From Arctopsyche grandis (lineage: Eukaryota; Arthropoda; Insecta; Trichoptera; Hydropsychidae), in NCBI RefSeq assembly GCF_051622035.1, contig NC_135356.1, positions 2,356,001 through 2,420,000 of the forward strand: 64,000 bases of DNA. Reading direction: 5' to 3'. Numbering within the stretch: the first letter of the stretch is position 1; each line of letters begins with the position of its first letter. Positions 47,190 to 55,720 of this stretch are shown here, one piece after another. The notes under the pieces are model-generated. The model did not search any database and had not been told where the DNA came from. It saw only the letters and a list, made by a program, of their open reading frames with translations. Position numbers and translations under genes: made by a program.

Positions 47190-47785
47190 ATTGTGTATTT
47201 CAATGACCATATGGAAGCAGAAATAGAAAATAGGATCACTAACGCGTGGAAAAGATTCTGGTCCCTAAAAGACATAATGAAGGGCAAACAACATGCCAAT
47301 GCAATCAAAAGAAAAATATACAACACCTGCATACCTCCAATCATGAACTATGGGGTGTGAAACTTGGGCTACTACACAAAAAAACTTCCGGAAACTTATA
47401 ACATGCCAGAGAAGCATGGAAATGAGTATGCTAGGGTATACCATAAAACATAAGAAAAGAGCAGTAGATCTCAGAAAAATTGAAGATGTTAGTATAAAAA
47501 CCAAAACACTAAAACGGAGAAGGAATGGTCACATGATAAGAGACAAGAAAGAGAAATGGTCAACAGCTATAACAGAATGAACCCCACGCTATAAAGCAAA
47601 AAGAGGCAGACAGAGGAAAAGATGTTCAGATGACCCGAAGCAAGCTGCAGGCCCTTTATGGACAAGGATGGTAGGAGAGAGAGAGAGAGAGAGAGAGGAA
47701 TATGGAAAGGTCTGGAGAAGGCCTATGTGTAATCAGGACACGCTGAATATCAGCAATAAAGGCTTTGAAATCTTGAAATGAAAAA
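47190..47785 (+). mobile_element. Non-LTR retrotransposon 3' fragment, copy 2
   Basis: Collinear with 40827-41460 ([49 protein letters not shown]), with a stop codon after NYGV and a shorter GA run at 47677. It ends AGCAATAAAGGCTTTGAAAT like copy 1, which fixes the element's 3' end. Confidence 0.85.
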
Positions 47786-47794
47786 AGAGTTTAT

Positions 47795-48305
47795 TTGAGG
47801 TAACTTTTCCACCTCAGTGCGCTCGCACAGTTATTTATCGAATGGCTCCTATTCCAAGACCTATCCGACTTCTCAATGAGATTGCTACAGCTGAGCCTAA
47901 ATGTGATATTTTCAACCTCAGTGAGCGTAGGTTATTGGAGATTATTTTAACCTTTTTTTGTCTGGTAGCCCGCTCTCATAATTATTTTCATAATTGAATG
48001 TGATGTATGAGTGTAATTTTGATCTCCTCTCTGCCATTTGGGCTTCTCGGGGATGTTTTGTATTTGCGGCCGGTTCTTTATATATTGGTGCTGGCCATAG
48101 GTGCAAGACATTCCCTAATTTGTATTTTATTATTCGATATTTTTACTTTATCTGCTACTATTATAATGCTATTGTATGAATGTATTTTTTTTTTCTTTGT
48201 GTATATATTCCTATTTTACTCATCTCTCTGTATTTTTTCGACCATTGTGGCGCATTAGGGACTTTCTGTAATGCCACAATGGTCCAAACTTAAACTTTAA
48301 AATAA
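47795..48305 (+). mobile_element. LINE 3' end with PRPIRLLNE motif
   Basis: The frame from about 47795 reads TVIYRMAPIPRPIRLLNEIA and CDIFNLSERRLLEIILTFF, the tail of a non-LTR reverse transcriptase. A hydrophobic frame at 48007-48258 follows in what is the 3' untranslated region, and AAAATAAATAAATACC ends the element near 48312. Confidence 0.65.
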
Positions 48306-49419
48306 ATAAATACCGACTTATCGTTTTGATTCGACTCCCAACTTGAATGATTTTAGTAAGATCGACTTTTCTTGCCAACGTATAAAATTATTAATAATGA
48401 AAATAAAAGCGATATTCAAAAAATAATAAAAAAAATCAGGCAAGGAATTAAAAAAATTCACCAAAAATTTACATTTTACCGAATTTATGGAATTATTGGT
48501 AATACAATAGTTATAAATAAAAATTAAATACATCCATAGTGTATGTGTACGAATTTCAAACACAAGCAAATCAATTTAATAAAAAAAAAAATTTTTAATT
48601 AAAAAGTATATAAGCATTAAAACTGTGCAATTCAACGATTTTATTTATAATGCAATTTAAATTCATAAACAAATTATTAAATTTCAATTTATTAGTAGAT
48701 TTACTTCAATATAATTGGATAGCCTAGTTGACACATACTGTAATAAAGAAAATAATAATAAAAAGGAGATAAAGGTTGGTTTAAATACTCCACGATTCTG
48801 ATCCCGCAGCCGTGCTTACAATACAATACAATCGAGCAAGTAATCCTAATTGTGTATAGTTGACTTTCAATGACTCGAAACCTTATCAAATGGTGGACCA
48901 TTATAATGACATCATTTTTAAACAATGAGTTTTAATTTAAGATTTCAATTTTATATGCATTTATTTACCTAAATATTATTTTTAAACAGATGTTCCAAAT
49001 ATTATATTCCATATAAAAAATATATTCCTATGATGATGAATCCACATTCACCAACAAAATTTTAACAAAAGTCTTGTATTTTAGTCGATCCAACAAAGGC
49101 TTGAAGTAAAGGCTTGATCCAACAAAGACTTGAAACAACTGTTCAATGATTGGATAATATTGAGAAATACCCAAATTGATTGGCCGCCGTGTTTGCTTAC
49201 GATTCCTTCTTGTCAAGATATCTGAATGCTCTTATTGTAAAGCTCGAGGAAAATATTTATGCAAAGTTTCAAATTAGCGTTCATTATCAAAACACCGATT
49301 GCTTTAGACTGTTGACTTTAAAAGTAATATATATGTAAATAAATAAATCTCATAAAGTCCAACGCTCTCAAAGACAATGAGGAAGTCTTTGACCTTATCT
49401 ACCTAGGGTGATTTGATCT

Positions 49420-49860
49420 CAAGGGAAGGGGGATGCCAATCGGAAATCTGCAGAGTAAGAATGGCGAAAATGGCGATGGTCAGTCTGATGAAAATATGGA
49501 AGAACCGCTGAATTATGAAAAGAAGGAAAATCCGTTCGGTGCGATCTCATGTGTTCCCCATTGGATTGTGTGGAGTCAAAGGAACATTCTAGATGCATTC
49601 GAAATGTAGTCTTGGAGACGGATTCTGCGCATACCATGGAACGCAAGACATGTTCATCCTCAAAGAGTTGGCAATCTCAGAAAGACCCCACAACATGCAG
49701 GAAAAGGGTTTTTTCCTATTTTGGCCATATGGCCAGGAAGAATGTGGAGAGTCTGAGGAGGGTAGTAGTCACAGGAACGCTGTAGGGAAGGTGAACGAGA
49801 GGACGGTCTCCAGACCAGATCAGAGAACTGACAGGATAGTCCCTTAACGCTCTGCCTTCA
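49420..49860 (+). mobile_element. LINE C-terminal fragment (SYFGHMARKN)
   Basis: In two shifted frames: SWRRILRIPWNA, then FSYFGHMARKNVESLRRVVV and RGRSPDQIREL. The WRRxLRIPW and FGHxAR boxes are the standard C-terminus of insect endonuclease LINEs. Stops and frameshifts show it is dead. Confidence 0.8.
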
Positions 49861-49865
49861 ACTTG

Positions 49866-50020
49866 GCACTTTTTCCTATTATGCCGTACATTAACATTAG
49901 AATAATATAATACTATGACTACTAACCAAATTAAACGATCAGTAGATCAGTAGCTATTCAAATAGATATAAGATGTATTGTGAACGTAATTTCGTAATAA
50001 TAAAAAGCATTTAAAAATCA
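49866..50020 (+). mobile_element. Jockey-like LINE 3' untranslated fragment
   Basis: CGATCAGTAGATCAGTAGCT, ATAGATATAAGATGTATTGT and CGTAATAATAAAAAGCATTT match 20820-20890. Third dispersed copy of this 3' end. Confidence 0.75.
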
Positions 50021-50189
50021 ATTGAGTCCATAACATCAATTAGACCTAGGTTTGTTCACCACTTGGAACCTAAAATGGTCCTCTCATATTAACCATATTT
50101 TGAACAAATGTTACTCATTTTTTTTTTTTTATATGTAATACGCATTAAATTTTATGATCTTAACTATGTATGTATATCATCAAAAATAT

Positions 50190-50920
50190 ACAAAACTTGT
50201 ATCAGACCTAAACTAGAATACGCTTTTAGCATATGGAATCCTCATTTTGAAAAATATATTACATCTATCGAAAGGGTTCGAAGGATTCCTTCTGAACTTA
50301 ATTCACTTTCTTATAATGAAAGATTGAAAAGAACGACTGCTAAGATGTGTTGTTTTTTTTTTTTTTTTTGTCAAAATATTGATTTTATCGACTAGAATAC
50401 GCTTTTAGCATATGGAATCCTCATTTTGAAAAATATATTACATCTATCGAAAGGGTTCGAAGGATTCCTTCTGAACTTAATTCACTTTCTTATAACGAAA
50501 GATTGAAAAGAACGACTGCTAAGATGTGTTGTTGTTTTTTTTTTTTTTTGTGAAAATATTGATTTTGTCGACTAGAATACGCTTTTAGCATATGGAATCC
50601 TCATTTTGAAAAATATATTACATCTATCGAAAGGGTTCGAAGGATTCCTTCTGAACTTAATTCACTCTCTTATAACGAAAGATTGAAAAGAACGACTGCT
50701 AAAATGTGTTTATTTTTTTTTGTGAAAATATTGATTTCATTAACTAGAATACGCTTTTAGCATATGGAATCCTCATTTTGAAAAATATATTACATCTATC
50801 GAAAGGGTTCAAAGGATTCCTTCTGAACTTAATTCGCTTTCTTATAACGAAAGATTGAAAAGAACGACTGCTAAGATGTGTTGTTGTTTTTTTTTTTTTT
50901 TTGTGAAAATATTGATTTTC
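50190..50920 (+). repeat. Four-fold tandem array of a LINE reverse-transcriptase fragment
   Basis: Units starting ACTAGAATACGCTTTTAGCA at 50212, 50391, 50571 and 50743 (spacing 179, 180, 172 bp), almost identical to each other. Each encodes LEYAFSIWNPHFEKYITSIE and SELNSLSYNERLKR, the thumb region of a CR1/jockey-type reverse transcriptase, followed by GTGTTGTT, a poly-T run and GTGAAAATATTGATTT. The first unit alone has the upstream text YKTCIRPK, so it is the parent. Confidence 0.9.
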
Positions 50921-50924
50921 ATCA

Positions 50925-51150
50925 TATTTTCACAAAAAAAAAAAAAAAAATACACATCTTAGCAGCCAACACCTATTTGTTTAAGGGTCATAGAATAGGT
51001 CAGGTTGAGTTAAGGTTGGTGGCCTTATTCATTTAAGATATGTATCTGCTGACGATATTCGGATAGAAATGCTTCGACAACAATACGGGGCGCGGCAGGA
51101 AAAAACAAAAATTGTAATAAACATTTCGTTGCTACGATACGAATAAAAAA
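50925..51150. mobile_element. Partial copy related to the 13743-14147 MITE
   Basis: CAACACCTATTTGTTTAAGG, GGTTGAGTTAAGGTTGGTGG, AAAAATTGTAATAAACA and CGTTGCTACGATACGAATAA match the right half of the 13743-14147 element. Its A-run meets the T-run of the tandem array, so the junction at about 50890-50960 is itself a palindrome. Confidence 0.65.
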
Positions 51151-51539
51151 AAAAAAGATAGATACAATAAACTTGTTTGTATCAAACTAAACTAGTGCTT
51201 ATGTTTTTAATATAAGATTTATTGAACCGTTTTGAATGTTGCAATATTCCAGATGATTCTTTATCAATGAAACATATTCGATGCAAACGGTTCATTGTTA
51301 TAAGAAAAGTAATGAAGACTACAGATTCAATTGTCAAGCCTTGCCCTGGGGCGCATATTGTTGATAGACGCAACTGGACACAACAGGTTCGCCCAAGACG
51401 ATTCATTCATGCATATTCCTCGGCGTTGACGACGATGCTCGTATGATTGGAGTTTCTGTATATAGGATATAGAGATATATGTATATAGGATAAAATGAAA
51501 CAGCAGTGTATGTAAAATTTGCACAATACGTCACACAGA

Positions 51540-52065
51540 GTCGCGACGCAGTCTCGCCTCGCAGTGCGGAGTGGCCGGCCCCTTTGTACGTACGCGCGTG
51601 TTATGTATTATGAATGAATTAGAAAATGATGTGAATTAGTTTTTTTGATAGTGAGGGGGATTGGAAGGGGTGTGAGGTGCGGGGTGTAGGGTTGGGCAAG
51701 GGTGAAGGCGTGTGTGTTTGTGTGTGTGTGTGGGGAAAATGTCGGACGTACCTTAGGATCAGACGATGGCGTTGGTTGTGGTGTCGGCGTTGGTGGTGAT
51801 GATGGCGATGGCTGTGGCGGTGGAGCAAAAGTGCAGGGAGGAAGCAGCGGCGGCAGGGTGATAAAAAACCGCACTACAGATACCGCTGTATCGCGCGTCG
51901 CAGCCCGACTGAGCCGAGCGCGATCGTAGTGGGGATGGTCGGGGTCTCACCGGTGTGGCCACACTTTTCGATATTTACACCCGAAAGTGTCGCGCGCTTC
52001 GATCGGCATGCGACCAACCGGGCAACAGCGATTAGCTACACGGTTCGGCGATTACTGATTACGTA
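51540..52065. promoter_or_regulatory. CpG-rich candidate promoter
   Basis: Repeated CG dinucleotides (CGTACGCGCG near 51590, GTCGCGCGCTTCGATCGGCA near 51990) in an AT-rich setting. TGGCCACACTTTTCGATATT at 51956-51975 combines near-matches to two motifs of insect housekeeping promoters, Ohler motif 1 (YGGTCACACTR) and DRE (TATCGATA). A GT microsatellite lies at 51710-51732. Start site and direction are not proven. Confidence 0.4.
51752..51960 (-). other. Candidate 5' non-coding exon
   Basis: On the minus strand a GC-rich stretch ends in a strong splice donor, CTGATCCTAAG|GTACGT at 51752/51751. It lies in the only sizeable CpG-rich block of the 43-55 kb interval and reads toward Unr, the next minus-strand gene. 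No ATG opens a convincing frame, so it would be untranslated. Assignment to Unr is inference; the acceptor upstream of the Unr ATG is not clear. Confidence 0.4.
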
Positions 52066-52743
52066 CCGAATGTGACTTGCGGTAATTGGATTATAAAAAC
52101 TTGAGGATATAAAATAATTTCTTTATTATTTTTAAATGATTTCTTGTTTAACTACTAGGTGAACCCGGCATGCGTTGCAATGCCACAATGGCACCGTTAA
52201 CACTAGCGATATCTACACCGATATGTATGAAATTTTCCATATCGAGTTCCCATATTGCAACCACAGGTTGCAATATGGGAACTGGATATGGAAAATTTCC
52301 GGTCTCCGTGACGAGACAGAATGTTAAATTACAGAAAACACAAATATCGGAAGGCAAAGATTGAAAATCGAAAGATCTTAAGTCGAAAGATCAAAAAAAA
52401 AATGGTACATGGTATAGGGGGGTTGAAGGTTTTGGACCGTTTCCCAGCCTATGGAAATTCAGTTGAATTTTGAAGAGGATCTTTATTACTCGATTAATAC
52501 AGGTGTATTTGTATGTACAGCGAAGTAGGTAAAGGATTCACTGGAACGAGCTAGGTCGAGTTCCTGAAGCTCACTGGCATCTGGGGACGATGCACTGGTT
52601 TTATAAATTACTAGTGTTGGGCCCGTTGATTTCAACGGGTGGTTTCGAAAAGGAATTGAAACTCGAATAAAAATAAAGTTAAAGATATTGAATCGACTGG
52701 TTTCGGAAAGAAATTGATGCACGAATTACGAAGTGATTACGAA

Positions 52744-53335
52744 TTACGAACTACGTTTTGTGCATCGCCGACCTCCTGCCGCCTTTGCCCCCGATGCCTC
52801 CGTCGCTCCGGGGCTTTCGGCCCCAGCGCCGCCGACGCCTCCGGCGCCCCCAGCGCCCCGATGCCTTCGGCACCCCGGGGGCTTCGCCCCCAGCGCCGCT
52901 GACGCCTTCGGCGCCGCCAGCGCCCCCGGCAATGAAAAAAATGAAAAAACTGAAAAAATGAAAAAAATGAAAAAACTGAAAAAATGAAAAAAATTAAAAA
53001 AATTAAAAAACTGAAAAAATGAAAAAAATTAAAAAACTGAAAAAATGAAAAAAATTAAAAAACTGAAAAAATGAAAAAAATGAAAAAATGAAAAAAATTA
53101 AAAAAATTAAAAAAATGAAAAAACTGAAAAAATGAAAAAAATGAAAAAACTGAAAAAATGAAAATACCTGAAAAAATGAAAAAAATTTAAAAACTGAAAA
53201 AATTAAAAAAATGAAAATTATGAAAAAAATGAAAATTATGAAAAAAATTAAAAAAACTGAAAAAACCTGAAAAAAACTGAAAAATATGAAAAAACTGAAA
53301 AATATGAAAAAAATGAAAAAAAAAAAATTTTTGTT
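52744..53335. repeat. GC-rich block followed by a (TGAAAAAA)n-like array
   Basis: 52755-52930 is about three-quarters G+C, built of CGCCTTCGGC- and GGGGCTTCGCCCC-like inverted repeats. It gives way abruptly to about 400 bp of TGAAAAAA/CTGAAAAAA/TTAAAAAA units with no other content. Open frames here (Pro/Ala-rich on plus, Phe-rich on minus) are products of composition, not genes. Confidence 0.9.
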
Positions 53336-53449
53336 CCCCATACGGTTGATCGTCCGTCACAAATATATATACAAATATATATACAAATATACAAATATAT
53401 TTAGCGACAGTCCGTTTTTATATATATTATTTTGGTGTTGCTTGAGCAA

Positions 53450-53735
53450 CGCGTAGCTGGGCTGGTGAGATCACGTTCTGGAAGATTCCGACGGGGTCGA
53501 GGTCTTCCTTTGTGTTCGATGTTTGATGCGTAGTTGCGTAGCTCCTTGGGATTTCCCGTGTACTCGTGATTGCGTATCTGGAGCGAGTCGAATCGCCTTT
53601 ATGGGTAAGCTGGACGAAGTTTTTCTTCCACGGCTAACTTTCGTGTACGAGAAGAGGACACGATGATGTCATTTGTACAGATTAAGTTCGATGAGGGAAA
53701 TAGGTGATATCACAAGTCGTGCTATATCTCTACAA
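53450..53735 (+). mobile_element. LTR fragment related to the 17479 solo LTR
   Basis: It ends CACAAGTCGTGCTATATCTC then TACA, as does the 17479 LTR, and its GTCGAGGTCTTCCTTTGTGT to AGATTAAGTTCGATGAGGGA stretch is the complement of the interrupted LTR at 59478-60722. The 5' boundary is unclear. Confidence 0.65.
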
Positions 53736-53910
53736 TGGTAAACGGTACATACTCACTTAATTTACGCGAGCGGGATACAACAGGAACAAGTGGAACAGGC
53801 TTTTCCTCCCGTATTAATGTGCGCGCGCAGAATACGGGAGGGAAAGCATGTTCCACTTGTTCCTGTTGTATCCTGCTCGCGCAAATTAAGTGAGTATGTA
53901 CCGTTTACCA
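53736..53910. repeat. Near-perfect 175-bp palindrome
   Basis: Arms of about 80 bp: TGGTAAACGGTACATACTCA on the left, TGAGTATGTACCGTTTACCA on the right. The loop is about 15 bp around GTGCGCGCGC. Few mismatches are visible (GGAACAGGCTTTTCC versus GGAAAGCATGTTCC). Confidence 0.9.
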
Positions 53911-54112
53911 GGAACAATTTTTTTTTTTGATCTTTCGACTTAAGATCTTTCGATTTTCGATCTTTGCCTTCCGATATTTGTGTTTTCTGTAATTTAACAT
54001 TCTGTCTCGTCACGTAGACCCGGAAAATTTCATACATATCGGTGTAGATATTGCTAGTGTTAACAGTGCCAATAACGCATGCAATTCCCATTCCCGTTCC
54101 CCCATTGGCTAC

Positions 54113-54269
54113 GTTTACATTACCGATATCTACACCCGATCCACCCAATATTTAGGAATTTTTCCATATCCAGTTCCCATATTGCAACCTGTGGTTGCTA
54201 TTTAGCAACTGGTTATGGAAAAATTCGCAAATATCGGGTGGATCGGGTGTAGATATCGGTAGTGTAAAC
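54113..54269. repeat. 157-bp inverted repeat
   Basis: Left arm GTTTACATTACCGATATCTA, right arm TAGATATCGGTAGTGTAAAC, with AATTTTTCCATATCCAGTTC facing AACTGGTTATGGAAAAATT. The loop is near TTGCAACCTGTGGTTGC. Confidence 0.88.
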
Positions 54270-54281
54270 GGTAAACGGACT

Positions 54282-54515
54282 ACTAGTCATATGTGAACCA
54301 GTCACAGGACAACCGGTCGCTCTAGATCGGTCACACGTGATCACCCGGCACACTAAAACTGGTCACACCCTAAAATCGGTCACGAGAAAACTGGTTGACC
54401 GATTTTACATAGGATGTGACCAGTTTTCTCGTGACCAGTTTTAGTGTGATGGGTGATCACGTGTGACCGATCTAGAGCGACCGGTTGTCCTGTGACCGGT
54501 TCACATTTGACTAGT
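54282..54515. repeat. 234-bp palindrome
   Basis: Left arm ACTAGTCATATGTGAACCAG ... TCGCTCTAGATCGGTCACAC; right arm GTGTGACCGATCTAGAGCGA ... GGTTCACATTTGACTAGT. The centre is near 54398 within ACTGGTTGACCGATTTT. GGTCAC/GTGACC half-sites recur many times inside it. Confidence 0.9.
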
Positions 54516-55034
54516 AATCACCGAACCAGTGTAAACGTAGTCATTGGCTACGTCCACACAACCGATATCTACACCCGATATTTGCGAATTTTTCCACAAC
54601 CAGTTCCTAAATAGCAGCCACAGGTTGCAATATGGGAACTGGATATGGAATATTCGAGAATATTGTTAGAAAAACTCAGGCAGCGAACACATTTTAAATT
54701 ATTCAATTATGTTACCCTAAAGGTACGATTCCACCAAAATAGTGTGCAGCACATTTGTTTACAAACATTTTGTGCAAAACTACAGCACAACACGTACTTT
54801 TTTACAGAAACCATCGCAGACATACACACGTGTAAGTTTCATCGCAATCGGTTGAATGGTATACGAACGCATACGTGTCAGACAAACATTGGTTTTTGTT
54901 TTATACAAGATTTGGGCAATTTTCTGTACGTTTTATTTTATTATTTTCTGTATGTTTATTTTATTATTTTTGTTATTCTTGATTTATGTATTTTTATTAT
55001 AACCACATTGAGGCTTTGGGGCTACCTATATTGA

Positions 55035-55720
55035 TTTTTAAAAAATAAAATAAAATAACAGAATGTTTCGAATGGTAAACGGGTTACTTGTCAAATGTGA
55101 ATCGCTAACAGAATAACCGCTCGCATGAAAATTGTTCGTGCGGATTTCACGTCGCACGAAAACTGCTCGCAAATACTTTTTTTTACGAGATTTTTATTAT
55201 TATCGACTAGCGAATATTTTTTTTGAACAAAAAAATCTTTTGAAAAAATCCAATTTTAATGATATCAAATAATCAAAAAAAATATATTTATGTATCACTT
55301 ATCATTCAAAATTGTTGGATAGAAATTATTTAGACCAAATTAATTTAAAAAATCAGCATTTTTAAGGTAGACACTTTTTTTTTTTACTGCTACTCTAAGT
55401 TATACAGAAATCTTGGTACCAGTCGTAAAATAAAATTCAGTATATATTTACTATATAAAATTTATTCTTATTCAAATATTGGCACATAAAAATAATACTG
55501 TTTCTAATTTAAAAAAAAGCAGAATAACTATTGATAAATTTTGTTTCGAAACACATAGGTATCACAGTTATTTGAAACAGATCAAATTTGTTCGAAGAAT
55601 ACAAAAAAATCTTCAGTGTTTCTTAAATATAATCAAAAAACGTACGTCTTATTATTAGATTTAAACATTTTATAAATTCTTCAAATACAATTCGGATCAT
55701 AGAACGAGTAAGTTCATTGT
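55035..55720. other. Downstream of XXYLT1, no other gene seen
   Basis: AT-rich sequence, probably partly XXYLT1 3' untranslated region. Nothing else was recognised. Confidence 0.5.
55461..55466 (-). terminator. Candidate polyadenylation signal of XXYLT1
   Basis: AATAAA on the minus strand (TTTATT on plus), about 255 nt beyond the XXYLT1 stop codon. Other TTTATT strings exist further down, so it is only the nearest good candidate. Confidence 0.35.

Larger units (their letters stand above)
43149..51751. other. Region upstream of the Unr start codon: TE-rich, no further gene seen
   Basis: If the candidate exon at 51752-51960 belongs to Unr this is its first intron; otherwise it is intergenic. 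It contains five LINE pieces, two MITE/repeat copies and a tandem array, listed separately. Between them (43200-44450, 48300-49400) I see only AT-rich sequence. At 45900-46060 the phrases GTGGCCGCTGAC and AGTGGCCGCTGATG mark a decayed short tandem repeat. Confidence 0.5.
52157..54920. repeat. Composite foldback element with nested palindromes
   Basis: It begins ACTAGGTGAACCCGGCATGC, as in the 18062 family, and finishes with a CAGACAAACATTGG tail near 54905. An outer pair of arms, 52200-52400 and 53925-54080, are inverted copies (AGAAAACACAAATATCGGAA versus TTCCGATATTTGTGTTTTCT). Within and beyond it are three further palindromes, a GC-rich block, an A-rich array and an LTR piece. The phrase ACCGATATCTACACCCGAT recurs in both orientations at about 52205, 54030, 54123, 54250 and 54560. 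Confidence 0.65.

Noticed and set aside
48007-48258. 83-codon hydrophobic frame resembling a membrane protein
   Set aside because: It lies in the 3' part of a LINE fragment (PRPIRLLNE motif just upstream), in T-rich sequence that gives hydrophobic codons by composition.
50190-50920. Possible CRISPR-like or satellite array
   Set aside because: Units are contiguous LINE-coding copies without spacers in a eukaryotic genome; treated as a tandem LINE fragment.
51608-51874. Pro/Thr-rich 88-codon minus-strand frame
   Set aside because: The frame arises from CCA/CAC-rich low-complexity sequence and a GT microsatellite, with no ATG context. It is more likely 5' untranslated or promoter sequence.
52733-53341. 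Pro/Ala-rich plus-strand frames and a Phe-rich 112-codon minus-strand frame
   Set aside because: They are produced by the GC-rich inverted repeats and the TGAAAAAA array; such composition stays open without selection.
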